From Lactarius indigo (Eukaryota; Basidiomycota; Agaricomycetes; Russulales; Russulaceae), in the NCBI GenBank assembly GCA_025766275.1, contig JAFKAC010000084.1, positions 124,001-188,000 on the forward strand: DNA of 64,000 nucleotides, read 5' to 3'. How positions within the stretch are numbered: the stretch's first letter is position 1; the number at the start of each line of letters is the position of its first letter. Positions 1 through 12,557 of this stretch are shown here, in pieces. The notes below the pieces were generated by a model. That model saw nothing but the letters and a program-made list of their open reading frames with translations. It was not told the origin of the DNA and ran no database searches. The position numbers were made by a program, and so were the translations under genes.

Positions 1-29
1 AACTGGACCGGATACAGCAATGATAGGGT

Positions 30-3000
30 GTGCTCTTTTTGTTTATGTTTGGTTCAAAGTCTGACTTTTTGTTTCAGTGCAACTCAAACGGTGTCCCTCA
101 CGATTCCCATAGATCCATTCATGGACAACTTCAATCGCCCAATAAGGTCCCCGGCATGGATTTGGACGACGACATGGATGAAGAACTACGTGGGGAGTTG
201 GAGACTGACGAATTCAATGCAGAGATAGAAAGCGAGCTCGAACTGGAGCGCGAGAATGCCAATGAGCCACCCATGGATGAGCCAGTTGTGGACAACTCAG
301 GTCAGTGTCAACACTGTGCAACCACTCCTCCAATCGACACCTGCGACCCCCATACAGAAAGACATCTTCGGGTCGGTCCACATGTTGTCAGCTACCCTGA
401 TACTGCTGGCCAACCTGTGTGCCCCGTCTCAGAAAAGGCAGCTCTCACAGACCAGGAACGTTATCTTGAATCCTTGGGGGATCAAATGAATCCCTACGTG
501 CCATTCAAGTCCCGTACAGATTGGGAGATTGCTCAGTGGGCGAAGATGTGAGGACCAAGTTCATCGGCGTTCACAGACTTGGTGGGCATCGATAGGGTAT
601 GATTCTTTTCTGGGTTGCATGTTCTCAATTTGACTGTCACGCTATAGGTGGTCAATAAACTCGGCTTGTTGTTTAAAAATAGCATGGAACTTAACAGGAT
701 CATTGACACACAACTTCCTGGGCGGCCTAGTTTTAAGCGAATGGGAGTAGAGTTGGGAGGTGAGGTTTTCGATGTCTACTTCCGAGACATCATGGAATGC
801 GTGCGGGCATTGTACCGCGATCCAGAGTTTTCCCCCTACCTTGTCTATGCCCCCAAACGCCACTATGTCGACGAGAAGTGCGACCTGAGGATGTACCACG
901 ACATGCACACCAGAGAATGGTGGTGGTCCACACAAGTAAGTCACGCGTTCAATTCTATATAATCTAACTAACACATCAGCTTGAACAGAAAGCGTTAGAC
1001 CGAGATGTGGGTGCCGGAAAAACAATCATTCCTATTATTCTCTCAAGCGACAAGACTCAAATCACTTTATTCCGGAATAAGTCTGCCTATCCACTGTACA
1101 TGACAATCGGCAACATTCCAAAAGAGATCCATTGCCGTCCTTCGTCATGTGCATATGTTCTCATTGCCTACCTTCCAACATCTCAACTTCCCCACATCAC
1201 CAGTAAGGCCTCTCGCCAATGCTGCCTTATCAACCTTTACCACACTTGTTTGTCAGAAATCGTTTCGCCAATCATCAAACCTGGCAGGAATGGCATCACA
1301 ATGGCCAGTGCAGACAGCATTAGTTGGTGCTGTCACCCAATATATGCCTGCTTCATCGGGGATTATCCCAAGCAGGTACTCGTCACCTGTATGAAGACTG
1401 GTGAATGTGCTCAGTGCCCCGAGCCATGCGACAAACTTGGAGACACAGGTCCAGAGATCCCTACTGGCTGGCGTGACTTGCACACTCTCCTCGATGTGCT
1501 CCACAACTTTGATGACGATCCGGCGGCCTTTTTCGAGTCATGCAAAGAGCTTGGTGTCAAGCCTGTTACGGAGCCATTTTGGAAGGATCTCCCATACGCC
1601 CACATTTATCGCTCAATCACACCAGACATCCTTCACCAACTATATCAGGGAGTAATGAAGCACACGATCCATTGGACAACAGAGATCTTTGGGGCTGCTG
1701 AAATTGATGCTCGCTGCCATCATCTCCCACCAAATCACAACACCCAATTGTTCTTGAAGGGTATTAGCAGTCTCTCTCATGTTTCCAGTACCGAGCACGG
1801 TCAGATTTGTCGCTTTCTCCTGGCTTTGGTACTTGACATTCCACTTCCAGATAGACTAGATAGCGGTGCCCTTGTGCGCGCGTTACACAAATTGTTGGAC
1901 TTTCTTTATCTCGCACAATACCCAGTTCACACAACTGAAACATTATGTTACGGACTGGACTTGTTTTCAACTTTACTTCAATTTCTTACTTACACTTGCG
2001 TTCGTGGGAAAGTCTTTCCTTTCTTGGCTTTCCCTTTTTCGGACTTGCTGCGCACTAGGAGCCTTAAGATTCTCTCCTAGTGCAAAGTGAGACAATGAGA
2101 CACTCATTGTCCTTATTAGTCTTTATTACTACTATACTTGGGCTGAATGCACCCTTTTATGGCAGGTGTCTCATTTCTATTTTTAACTTTGAGACATGTC
2201 TCACTTGCCTTTTATATCCTTGCTTCTTCTCACACTTACTGCGGATAGCTGTGCACACTTTCTTCTTTTTCCCGTGCCTGCTGTGGATTGCTGTACCTTC
2301 TTCTCATGCTTGCTGCGGATTGCTGTGTTACTTCTCACGCTTGCTGCGGATTGCGCCATTTGTTTGTTCCGCACAAACAAACCTTTTTCTATATAAGTCG
2401 TGGCCCTAGGTAGCTTGTATCCTTAGACTCGACTTCTTTACCATCACAGTATACATTGTTTTCCCATTCCCTTGGGGTAACTCTCTGCTGAACCGTCGAA
2501 CCTCTTGAACCCCTGAACTCCTCTCACATCTTGAGTATTGTGTCATACTCTGAGATCCTTGTTAACCACTTAAACCTTGCCATTATCGGCTGAATCCTCG
2601 CTCATTGACATAGAAAGACCAGACTTGCTCACGCCGAGCTGAACGTTCCTACTGTAATGTTACACATTACAGAAGATGGATGCAGCGCTCCAATCATTTC
2701 ACGACAACAAGCACATCTTCATCTCCCTCAGCATTCAGGACAACTTCAACATACCCAAGCTCCACTTCGCAAAACATTACTGCTGTTCGATAAAACTTTT
2801 TGGGACCACTGACAACTTCAATACTGAGTATACCGAACGGTTGCACATCGACCTTGCGAAGGACGCCTATGCTGCAACCAATCACAAGGACAAGTTCCCT
2901 CAAATGGCACTATGGCTAGAGCGGAAGGAGAAGATGGCTCGTCATACCAAGTATATTCAGTGGTGACTTGATGGGTGCCCTGCACCAAAGTCTGTCAATT

Positions 3001-3737
3001 GGGTCCCTCCAGGACTTGACAATCATCGTATTTTGAAGATGGCAATTCGTCCAACGGTCGCCTCTGCTCCAATTGACCGATTAGAAGAAAGTTATGGTGC
3101 AATCCACTTTCGCACAGCTATTGGGCGATGTGTCGCTGGACTGATGCATACAGGGCTCACTTATTCCCATCTGGAAGATGAGGCAAATGACGTCCATCTC
3201 TCAATCCGTCGCTTTCCGGTGTGGCACAATATCAAATACCTTTGAGAAGATCCTTGGACTGGCAAACTCGTCACTGCTGATATCATTCACTGCCACCCTG
3301 AACGACAGAACAAAAAGGACCAGCTCATTCCTGCCCGACACAATATAGTACTCATCAACAGTGGTACTGGAGTTGAGGCAGGAGTGAAGGATCAGTGTAT
3401 TGGACAGGTGCGCGTGGTATTTTCACTTCCAGAATCTGAATGTGCGCGGTTGTTTCCATCTGGGCAGAGCATTCCCAAGCACCTCGCATATGTCGAGTGG
3501 TTTATGTCATTTTCTCGGGAACCTGAGCATAACTCTGGGCTACATAAGATCTCGCACTGTTTTCTTCCAGACGGTACTAAACCCGCCAGTATCATACCAG
3601 TAATCAACATTTTTCGGAGCGTCCATTTATACCTGAAGTTTGGTAGAGTTGCTCCTGCATCATGGATGAGTAGCAACATTTTGGAGATGTGCAAGACCTT
3701 CTATCTAAACCTATTTACAGATAGACACCTTTATTGA
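30..3737 (+). pseudogene. Plavaka-type (CACTA-like) transposase, decayed and LTR-interrupted
   Basis: Blocks at about 30-596, 648-935, 989-1945 and 2670-3737 read as one protein across introns 597-647 and 936-988 (GT..AG). Family hallmarks are an IPIILSSDKTQITLFRNKSA-like block, then TIGNIPKEIHCRPS, then an IGDYP...TGECAQC block and a DILHQLYQGVMKH block; this is the Plavaka lineage of CACTA-like DNA transposases, which cut and paste DNA in the nucleus. A 719-bp solo LTR sits at 1946. Removing it with one CATTA copy rejoins the frame exactly (TTETL then QKMDAAL). Three in-frame stops, at 549-551, 2964-2966 and 3243-3245, are each explained by CGA to TGA. The 5' end may lie left of the window and no terminal repeats were found. 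The family call is from recognition of motifs, not from a search. Confidence 0.82.
1946..2664 (+). repeat. Solo LTR, family A (TSD CATTA)
   Basis: A TG..CA-bounded 719-bp repeat beginning TGTTACGG and ending GTTACA. It closely matches the two 718-bp LTRs of element A at 34216-34933 and 41472-42189. Perfect 5-bp target duplications CATTA flank it (1941-1945 and 2665-2669). The U3 part holds repeated TGCTGCGGATTGC units, a TATATAAG box near 2390, and AGACTCGACTT at 2425-2435, the predicted RNA start, which is the exact complement of the primer site of element A. It is the product of LTR-LTR recombination after a full element entered the Plavaka gene. Confidence 0.95.
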
Positions 3738-4652
3738 GACTTATCTTAGCTACTTTTACATGTGAACTGTTGTCTTTCCTCTTACAAATTCAGTTGTCAG
3801 CTCAGCACATGATTTCAGAATGTCATGTGTCTTGTAGATCACCCTTCTCACCTCATTTTTTCCGCTCTTTTCTCTTCCCATTTCTCTTCCCATCATCTCG
3901 TCTCACCTTTCGTCATTCCTTTCCACATCAAAAATGCTCAATAATTCCGACAGCGGTAGCCACTGCCAATCAACCACCCAATTCCAGTCGACTCCTTGTC
4001 CACATTGTCATCAAAAGTCCCGCCGAGGAACAGTACCCTTACCATTCCCCGCCTTGCGAGCTTTCTTTCAATTGGTTCTTTCAAAACCCTGGAATATTAT
4101 TCATGCCTGTGCCCCCAGCCAGTGATTGGTCTAGAGTTGTGCTCTGCCTTGAACAAAGGTGCGCCCAATTTTTTTTTGTTGCCCTTTAAATTCTTATCCG
4201 TTGTTCTTTCTCACAGTATGCCTTGTCAATGCCAACCACGTCTCTTTGATTGTACTTCACCATCAGCCACCCACGTTCCTTTCAACTTGTCTGCATTCCT
4301 TTTGCTCCCTTTTGATACTTGCCTCCCGCTTTTGCCTTGACACTCGCTTCAGTACAGCACATGTCAACAGCACCACCCGTCCCAGGGACAACAGATACTA
4401 CAATAGTCTTCCCCCCAAGCTTCCATCTTCATTCTCCGTTGATATCCACAGGACTTGGACCATTTTGTTTTACTCTCCCTACCTTCATCACCTTGCCTCA
4501 TGGTTCTTGACTTAGCATTTTCGACACCAACCACCCTTACATACAAATACACGACGTATGTAAGGCTCGGTCTGGCATCCAATAAACTACCACTTTCCTC
4601 AAGTTTCAATCATTCTTATACTTATATCTCGCATGATTGTTGTGATGCTTCG
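3738..4652. other. Pyrimidine-rich non-coding stretch
   Basis: C/T-rich DNA downstream of the Plavaka transposase, with no ORF resembling a known protein. Short open frames here have low-complexity Ser/Pro/Phe/Leu composition, as expected from CT-rich sequence. It may be the 3' non-coding part of the Plavaka element. It resumes at 5106-5259 and again after element C at 13065. I found no terminal repeat. Confidence 0.5.
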
Positions 4653-5105
4653 TGTTACGATTACACGCATTGACCCTTACTGTACCGGTTGTGACTACGG
4701 CGGTAAGGTAAATTAGTCACAGACTCGGGGTTTACGATAGGAGTTAGGTGTTGTAGGATGACTCGACCCTAGTACAGGTAGTAGTAGTACTAGGATTGCG
4801 CTACTTATGTGATACGTTGGATGCTACATTACTGTGACTCATAGCAGCGCTTGAAAGCCTGCTCTTTCTGTATTTAAGGTAGCTGCGGAAGACCAAGACG
4901 AACCATCTTGGTCTTCTTCAATCGTCACTTCTTTGTTCTCGCATCTTCGCCTCGCCTCTATCTTGATATAGAGTGCTGCAGTTATACTAGTGTCTTCAAA
5001 CATCTAGGAGAAGCCTTCGTGCCATACGCCTTGGGGCGTGATTAGCTAAGTCACTAAAGTCGCCTTACCGAGCTCAAGTCGAGCTAACGCTGTGACGGCA
5101 TTACA
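4653..5105 (+). repeat. Solo LTR, family B (TSD CTTCG)
   Basis: 453 bp beginning TGTTACGATTACACG and ending ATTACA. It matches the 3' LTR of element G (50256-50708) almost throughout and, more distantly, the LTRs of element B. Both sides carry the 5-bp duplication CTTCG (4648-4652 and 5106-5110). It contains the paired AAGACCAAGA / ATCTTGGTCTT hairpin of the family around the predicted transcription start. Confidence 0.95.
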
Positions 5106-5259
5106 CTTCGTCAGGGCAGATCTAAATCGAGGGCACCCAAGCGAACATCAACGGTTGCACTTGTACTCACTCCCGAACAATCTTTACAGTTGTCTTTTGG
5201 TCACCTTATGTGCTACGAGCCTTGCTCGTATGGGCCTTCTCGCTTGCTGAACCCCTTCT

Positions 5260-5766
5260 TGTTACGGTATGGACTAATTACACACTGTGAACAACTCATG
5301 GCCGGTTATGACTACAGCCCGGTACTAGTATTAGTCATGGACTCTTACATCGCATCAGTCAGCATAGTAGTTCACATGTGATTGTGACTCATGTATGACT
5401 CATTCCTAGGATAGCTGTACTAGGGTTTGAGCTAGTTACGCTACTGGTTACCTCTGTTCCAAGTGGCGCTTTAAAGCCCATGCGTATCTGTATAAGTAGT
5501 TGTCTCTGAAGACCAAGAGTCCCCATCTTGGTCTTCTTCAATCCACCACTTGACTCGTTCTTTGCCTGCCTTAGCCTTGGGCTAAGTGTGCATCCACTGC
5601 TATCTACCAAGGGATAGTACTTCTTCATTTTCACTGCAGCATGTGCCAGTGTGCCCCCTGTTCAGCTTGCGTTGGGTTGACACGAGATCCCCATTTGCCT
5701 AGTCCCCGCTAAGTTGATTACGCCTATTCAGAGTCCAAGTCGGACTAACGCTGGTGGAGCATAACA
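5260..5766 (+). repeat. 5' LTR of element C
   Basis: 507 bp, TGTTACGG..ATAACA. It has a TATAAGTAG box at 5491 and, exactly 34 nt on, ATCTTGGTCTT at 5525-5535, the likely start of the RNA (U3/R border). An upstream inverted copy (AAGACCAAGA) allows a hairpin over this start. Confidence 0.93.
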
Positions 5767-5768
5767 TT

Positions 5769-5779
5769 AAGACCAAGAT
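5769..5779 (+). promoter_or_regulatory. Primer-binding site of element C, self-priming type
   Basis: AAGACCAAGAT lies 2 nt after the 5' LTR and is the perfect reverse complement of ATCTTGGTCTT at the predicted 5' end of the element RNA (5525-5535). This is the arrangement used by the Tf1/sushi group, in which 11 nt of the RNA 5' end anneal back and prime minus-strand synthesis. No tRNA 3' end was recognised. Confidence 0.7.
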
Positions 5780-5786
5780 CATCATC

Positions 5787-7745
5787 ATGGTGTATTCGAC
5801 CAGAGACCAGTGGACATCTTTCCATCCCTATCACATTGAACAACGAGGAGATTGCAACATACCAACAAGGTTCTTAGGAGCAGCCCAGTGGAGAGAACGA
5901 GGAGAGGACACTGGATATCATGTGGAGTTCAACAGTCCTAACCGTTTTCGACCCGTTGAGTTCAATTTTGAACATCTCTGTTGGGTCGAGGTTACTTGGA
6001 ACCCCATAGACCATTGCTGGGACATTGTACGACCAGCAGGAAGAAACTATAACTGCGACATTGACACATGAGAACTTAATAGCCGCGCAGATTACGGTCC
6101 TATTGACGGACAAGTGCAAGAACACACGGACGAGGGAATTAGCGGAGAAGAAGCCTCCGAAAGCCAGTCACCAAGCAGGGGAACAACACCAGCAGAAGAA
6201 GCTAGCCTAGGGGCTATTGGCGATCACATTATACAACAAACTGAGTCTCTAACCATTCACCAACCCGAACCAGAAGTAATCCACATTCACAGTCCAGCAG
6301 TCGCAATGGCAACTGCCACTATTACACAAGAACAGGTACAACTCACCACCGAAGCAAGGGATCAAATAGCCCTAGAAGAACAAAGACGCATCGCAGAAGA
6401 ATCCCGAGCTAATTTGGCTCCCATCAATCCTCATACTGGTCATTGAATGACCGATGACGATGTAGCAATCCATCGTGCCATTGGACCAGACATAGCCGAT
6501 CCCCCCAGTGGAGGAGGTGGACCTCCTGGTGACTTACCAGGAGGAGGACCCCCGCCAAGAGGACCCGGATTCAGAGGGTTCCCTGGAGGATTCCCAGGAG
6601 GACCACCAGGGGGAGGACATCCGGGAGGAGGATTACCAGGTGCAGGACCTATCATTCCCCCTCTAAGTAACAAATTAGCTGGCAAAGCACCAACAGTATT
6701 CAACGGAGAACATGCCAAGGTTGAGGCGTTCCTTACCCAATGGCATGTCTATTGGGGGATGAATGCCGATGAAGGCATCATGGCTACACCATACCAACGT
6801 GCCCTGCTCTTCTTATCATATATTAAAGGCGTTAACGTCAGCGAATGGGTGCTGGCCATGCTCACTTGGCTTAATGGCCAGATACAAGCAGGAATACCCC
6901 ATACTAGTGAAGGACTATGGAATGAAGTCACGCGCAGCTTCATGCAGCACTTCCGAAACACAATGGAGCAAGAACAAGCTCAATACGAGCTTAAGAAAGG
7001 AGTCAAAATGATCGGGGGCAACCTAGATGAGTATTGCACCCAATTCGAACAGTTAATACGCCATGCTCAGTACAGACTTGATGATCCCCAAACGCTGGAT
7101 CTGTTCGCAAGCGGGCTACCAAAAGACCTTTATGAGAAAGTCTACACCCTCGACAACCCCCATAATTACCGCGAATGGAAAGAAGCAGCCACCGCTCATC
7201 AACAACAATACCTTCACCTCAAGGTGGTGTTAAACAAAGGGGTTCCTCCAGGGCAAGGGCAAGGGTGACCACGTCAGCAACGACAATGGCAGGGACCGCC
7301 AAGAAGTTCATGGCAACCAAGAAATCTGCCCCGAGACCCAAACGCAATGGATACCTCCACAGATTGAATTTGAGGATGACTTACAGGAGCTGAAGATATA
7401 CTCGCTCCTCGTCCCCCATACTGACCAAGAGGAGGATTCCTCCAAAGAGGAGGAGGGTGTAACAACCAAAGGCCAGTCACTTGTTACAACTGTGGAAAGG
7501 ACGGACACATGGCCCGTGATTGCAGACAGCCATGAGGAGGCTACCAGCCTCAAGCATCAACTAGTCACTACGTCGATACTGACTACCATCAACAAGAACC
7601 AGAAGTCGCTACCAGGGCGGTTCAAGATGCACCCCCTCAACAGCGTGCCAATGATCGGCTTAACAGAGTAGCAGGAGAATCGGATGATGTAAAAGATATC
7701 ATCCTCCAACAATTGTGGAAGAAGGAGGGTTTTCAGGACACCTGA
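5787..7745 (+). pseudogene. gag: gag of element C (nonsense-riddled)
   Basis: Structural polyprotein frame starting at an ATG (5787) with the TRDQWTSFHPYH block shared by all families here, then an acidic linker, a Pro/Gly-rich stretch (about 6495-6650), the capsid-like region (VEAFLTQWHVYWGMN onward) and one zinc knuckle CYNCGKDGHMARDC (7482-7523). In-frame TGA codons lie at 6069, 6444, 7266, 7365, 7371, 7377, 7422 and 7533; at most of these a sister copy has CGA. The frame ends at 7743-7745, just after the slippery sequence GGGTTTT (7727-7733). Confidence 0.9.
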
Positions 7746-10700
7746 ACCCATCGGCCTGGGTGAGGGTGGTCAATTGTAACAGTGTAATCATGACTCGCTA
7801 CCGTTCTATGAGAGTTCCAGTATCGATCCGCACCAGTTACACAATGGCCGACATATGAGCATTAGTCGACAGTGGAGCAACTCATTGCTTCATGAGACCC
7901 TCCTTTGTAAAAAGGATGGGGTTGGGAATCAAACCACTTGATGTCCCAAAGAAAATATGGAATATCAACAACACCGAGAATAAATCGGGGCGTATCACTC
8001 ATTATACCGATGTCGATGTCCAAACTAAAGGAATTCACAAGGAAATCTGCTTCCTCATCACAGATATAGGGAACGAAGATATTGTGCTAGGATACCCTTG
8101 GCTTGCCATATACGACCCCCACATCAAATGGTCACAAGCCGCCATACACGAAGACATGCTCCCCATTGTCATTTGATCAACCAACCCCCGCATCAAAACA
8201 ACCTCAGTAGTCGCTGCAACTACAGTCGAAAACAACAACTATGAGGTGGTGCACTCCTGTGTCATCACCGACGAACAACGACAGCAATTTGAAGAAGGAT
8301 GTCGGATCAGGGCTACCACCACTGATCTCGCTATCGCAGCTCAACAATATGTCACCAAAGCTGAGTTGCCTCCCAAATATCGGGAGTTTGAACACCTCTT
8401 CAGTGAAGAAGCATTGGACAGGTTTCCACCCAGCAGGCCCTGGGACCACGCTATCAAATTCAAACCAGGAACAGCTGACGCAATTGATTGCAAAATATAC
8501 CCCATGACTCAAGAAGAAGACAAGAAATTACGAGAATGGATCGACGAACAGCTAAAAAAGGGATATATACGACCCTCCAAGTCTCCATACGCTTCGTCCT
8601 TCTTCTTCATCAAAAAGAAGGATGGGAAATTATGGCCTGTTCAAGACTATCGGAAAATCAACGCGGTTACCATCCGCAGTCAATATCCACTCCCTCTCAT
8701 ATCCGATCTTATCACTGATCTTAGCAATGCTCACATCTACACTAAACTCGACGTTAGATGGGGGTATAACAACGTATGCATCAAAGAAGGAGATGAGGAG
8801 AAGGCTGCGTTTAAGATGCGATATGGCTTGTTTGAACCCACGGTGATGTTTTTCGGCTTAACCAACTCCCTGGCAACGTTCCAGACTATGATGAATTTCA
8901 TCTTCAGGGATATCATTTCATTACAAAACACAAAAAACGGGGAACCGTTATTTGGGTCTACATGGATGACATTGGCATCGCTATGGGACTGAACCACTCA
9001 CTGCTGGATCACATAGAAGCCATCAAAGATGTACTCCGTGTATCTGCCAAACATGACCTGTATTACAAGCTTGAAAAATGTCTCTTCCACTCCCCGTGCA
9101 TGGATTACCTGGGGGTAATCCTTGAAAAGGGGGTGACACGTATGGATCCCATCAAAATTTCTGGCATCAAGGACTGGCCTACGCCAACCAAAGTTAAGGA
9201 TGTCCACTCTTTCCTCGGTTTTTGCAATTTTTACCGACCCTTCATACGAGGATTTGCAACCAAAGCACAACCTCTTAACAAACTCACATGTAAAGACACC
9301 GAATGGCACTGGGGAACTGAGGAAGAAAAGGCATTCCAAGACCTTAAAACCCTCGTCACTAGCAAACCTGTTCTCGCGCACCCAGACCTCACCCAACAAT
9401 TCGAACTAGAAGTCGACACATCAGGATTTGCCACCGGAGCCGTTCTCCTTCAACACAAAACAGACGGCAAACGACACCCTATCGGCTACTACTCGTCCAC
9501 CCTTAACGAAGCCGAACGAAATTACGACATTTACAACCTCGAACTCCTAGCAATCATCAAGGCCTTCTGCCACTGGAGACCCCTCTTAGCAGGCTCCCTC
9601 CACAAAATCAAAGTATTCTCTGACCACCTCAATCTACAATACTGGAAATCACCACAGAAGATTAGCAGGCACGTAGCTAGGGAAGTACTCGAGCTCTCGG
9701 AATACGATTTCGAGATTCATCACATTAAGGGAACTTCCAATGGACGTGCTGACACGTTGTCACGGAGGCCGGACTACGATCAGGGAGAAAACGATAACGA
9801 AGGAATAACAGTACTACCGGAAAGCGTCTTTGCACGTGCTACCACGCTGGAGGAACCACGACACCCACACTGGAGACCTGAAATCTTACCAGTAGAAATG
9901 ACTCCGGAACACCCCATTTACAAACAAAACATAGCTAAGTTGAAACCTTGGGTCGATGCACACAAACTAAAAGACATTGAAGGAATGTGGTATAAGGATG
10001 GACACTGAGTGGTCACCAGTGGCATCCATGACAAGCGCACCATTATTGCCGCGCACCACGATTCCCCTGTCTATGGCCACCCTGGTATCAAATGAACTCT
10101 CCAACTCACCAAACGACACTACTGGTGGCCACAAATGAAGAATGACGTTATGGACTACGTCAAAGGCTGCGCAGAGTGCCAGCGGCACAAAGTCAATCTC
10201 CGACCCATTAGGGCACCCCTACAACCTATTTATCCCAAACCGGAGGCCCTGCCATTCGAGACCATTGCAGTGGACTTTATTACCAAACTCCCTGTCTCTT
10301 GCGGTTACGACTCTATTCTAACAGTAACAGATCATGACTGTACTAAAGCTGCTGTCTTCATCCCCTGCAATGAAGAAGTGACAGCTGAAGGAACGGCTGC
10401 CCTGTACGTCTCCCATGTTTTCCCACAATTTGGACTCCCCTCGTGTGTTATCAGTGATTGAGATCCCCGCTTTGCATCCAAGTTCATGCAGGAAATATGC
10501 AAAATCCTTGGCATCAGCCAAAATATCTCAACTGCTTATCATCCTAGAACTGATGGCCAATCGGAATGAACAAATCAATGGCTGGAACAATATCTCCGCT
10601 TCTGGGTAAATGAACGGCAAGATGACTGGGTTCGTTATCTGCCTATGGCAGAATTCACGCATAACAACTGGCCTAATGAAACCACGCGGGAGTCCCCCTT

Positions 10701-12525
10701 CTTCCTCTTATCAGGGTTCAACCCTCTCGCTGATTGGACTGATAGGCCTTCCCCTATCCCACAGGTGTTGCTAAGATTGGATCAGTTCAAACAAGCGCAA
10801 CAGTGTGCCTTCTCCTGTATGCTCCGAGTGCAGAAGTCATGGGTCAAACATAAAGATACGCCCAGGTTCAAAGAAGGAGACCTCGTGTGGCTCAAAGGAC
10901 GCCACTTACGCACGCATCAGCCAACTGCAAAACTAGTGGCCAAACGGCATGGACCATTTAAGGTCATCCAGGTGATGTCCCCTGTCAACTATCGCCTTGA
11001 ACTTCCCACACAGTGGAGCATCCACGATGTCTTCCACATAGATCTTCTCACACCTTATTGCGAAACACCCACGCACGGACCAAACTATCAGCGCCCACCA
11101 CCTGATTTGGTCGATAACGAAGAAGAATACAAGGTCGAGAAGATTCTAGACTTTTGGCGATTCGGCAGAAGAAGACAGCTCCAATACCTCATGAAATGGA
11201 AGGGGTATCCAGACTCCGATAATCAATGGATAGATAAGGATGACGTATTTGCCGATGAAGCCGTTTGGGAGTTCAAACATTCCAACCCCAACAGGGAAAT
11301 GCATATAAGGATGACCTCCTGTCGTGATAAGTCCCCATCACTCACTCATCTCATGTCCTCTACTCGACGCAATGAACAGCTTGCACTCCTCTCTACCCTC
11401 ATCAACAACTCCTCCACCACGCTTGTTGACTCCAACTCTGCCGACGACACCACAACCACTGGTACTACAGGTAGAGGCCGTACCTCCATGCAGCATGAGG
11501 AAGACGGCCCTATCACTAGTGAAGAATTGCACCAGACATTGCAACGATTCCCTGTGCCCATACAGGGAACTCTCAGCGACAATCCAACAACAGCTCAACC
11601 AATGCCACCGCCAATGTACGCCCTCACAAACCCTGACACCAGTGAGCCTGAAGTCTTCATCACCGAAGACAAGCTTTTTCAGCTTCAAGCAGCTGTCCTG
11701 CGTGGTGAAACCGCCAGATGCCATGAAGAAGTACGAACAAGAATGGAAGGAGACAGCGGCACGGTGGCAGTGAGAGCAACTGCATATCGCCACCTGCTGA
11801 CGCCGGATGATGAAGGAACGGAGGGAGTACTGGACGAAGATGAGGATGAAGACAAGCTTAGAGACCACTACCCCATCAGGCACGCATTCCTTAACCATGA
11901 ATTCTACGCTGAAGATCCAGCCGCCACTCCCTACCTCGTTGATGCAGCGGGGGGGCCTTTACACCGAGGACGAGTCACCGTGGCACAAGCGGCTCATTAT
12001 ATACCAATGGGTGAACGAGACCCAGCCACCAGAGTTGTCGTCCCTGAAGGGTTCCGGGTCAATAAAGGACCTGATTACGTTCCGTTCCCGATCAAACTCC
12101 CCAACAGACCGACAGTACAAGCATCCCATGTACAGGTTATCCAAGGAGGAGACCCCTTCGTACTCAGATTAGCCCCAGGATTGGGCTTCCTTTATGGTAA
12201 ACCCCTCTACGCCACTCCCCATCTCCCAAAAAACAACTGCGCCTTCATACCCCACGAGGAGTATTTTATGCTCCATGACCGACACCCCACTGACCTATTG
12301 CTAATGCACATTGGGGACATCACCCTCACTCAAGAATTACGCCTGTTCCAGCAATTCGCGTTCGCCGAAGACCAACTGGAGAAGCGGATTCAGCAATTGC
12401 AACTGGAGAGGCAAATGGTGGTAGAGGATAAAAAGGACAGTCTCTATCGATTGGAGTGTGCTAACATACTAGCACGGATGGAGGACAAAGCAGAAAGAAT
12501 GAGGCAAGAATCGGTAGCGGACTAG
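7727..12525 (+). pseudogene. pol: pol of element C (protease, RT, RNase H, integrase, chromodomain, tail)
   Basis: The -1 frame from the gag end encodes, in order, aspartic protease (ALVDSGATH near 7861), reverse transcriptase (GKLWPVQDYRK; YMDDIGIA near 8955), RNase H, integrase with HHCC and DDE residues, a GPF module and a chromodomain (about 11130-11270). A roughly 400-residue tail with a coiled-coil end follows. Inactivating changes are TGA at 7856, 8174, 10006, 10093, 10459 and 10567, each readable as CGA to TGA, and a small insertion near 8925-8940 that shifts frame; the rest to 12525 is open. Confidence 0.92.
9124..9134 (+). promoter_or_regulatory. Internal (central) polypurine tract, element C
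   Basis: GAAAAGGGGGT inside the RT coding region repeats the first 11 nt of the 3' polypurine tract at 12545-12557. It lies in a 35-nt block (9100-9134) identical by eye in B, C, D, E and G. Confidence 0.55.
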
Positions 12526-12557
12526 TGAGGTGGGCCTCACTCCTGAAAAGGGGGTGA

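Noticed and set aside
2080..2409. Leu/Phe-rich ORFs in family-A LTRs (also 34463-34663 and 41719-41919)
   Set aside because: They fall in U3 repeats of the LTR and have no family resemblance; they recur only because the LTR recurs.
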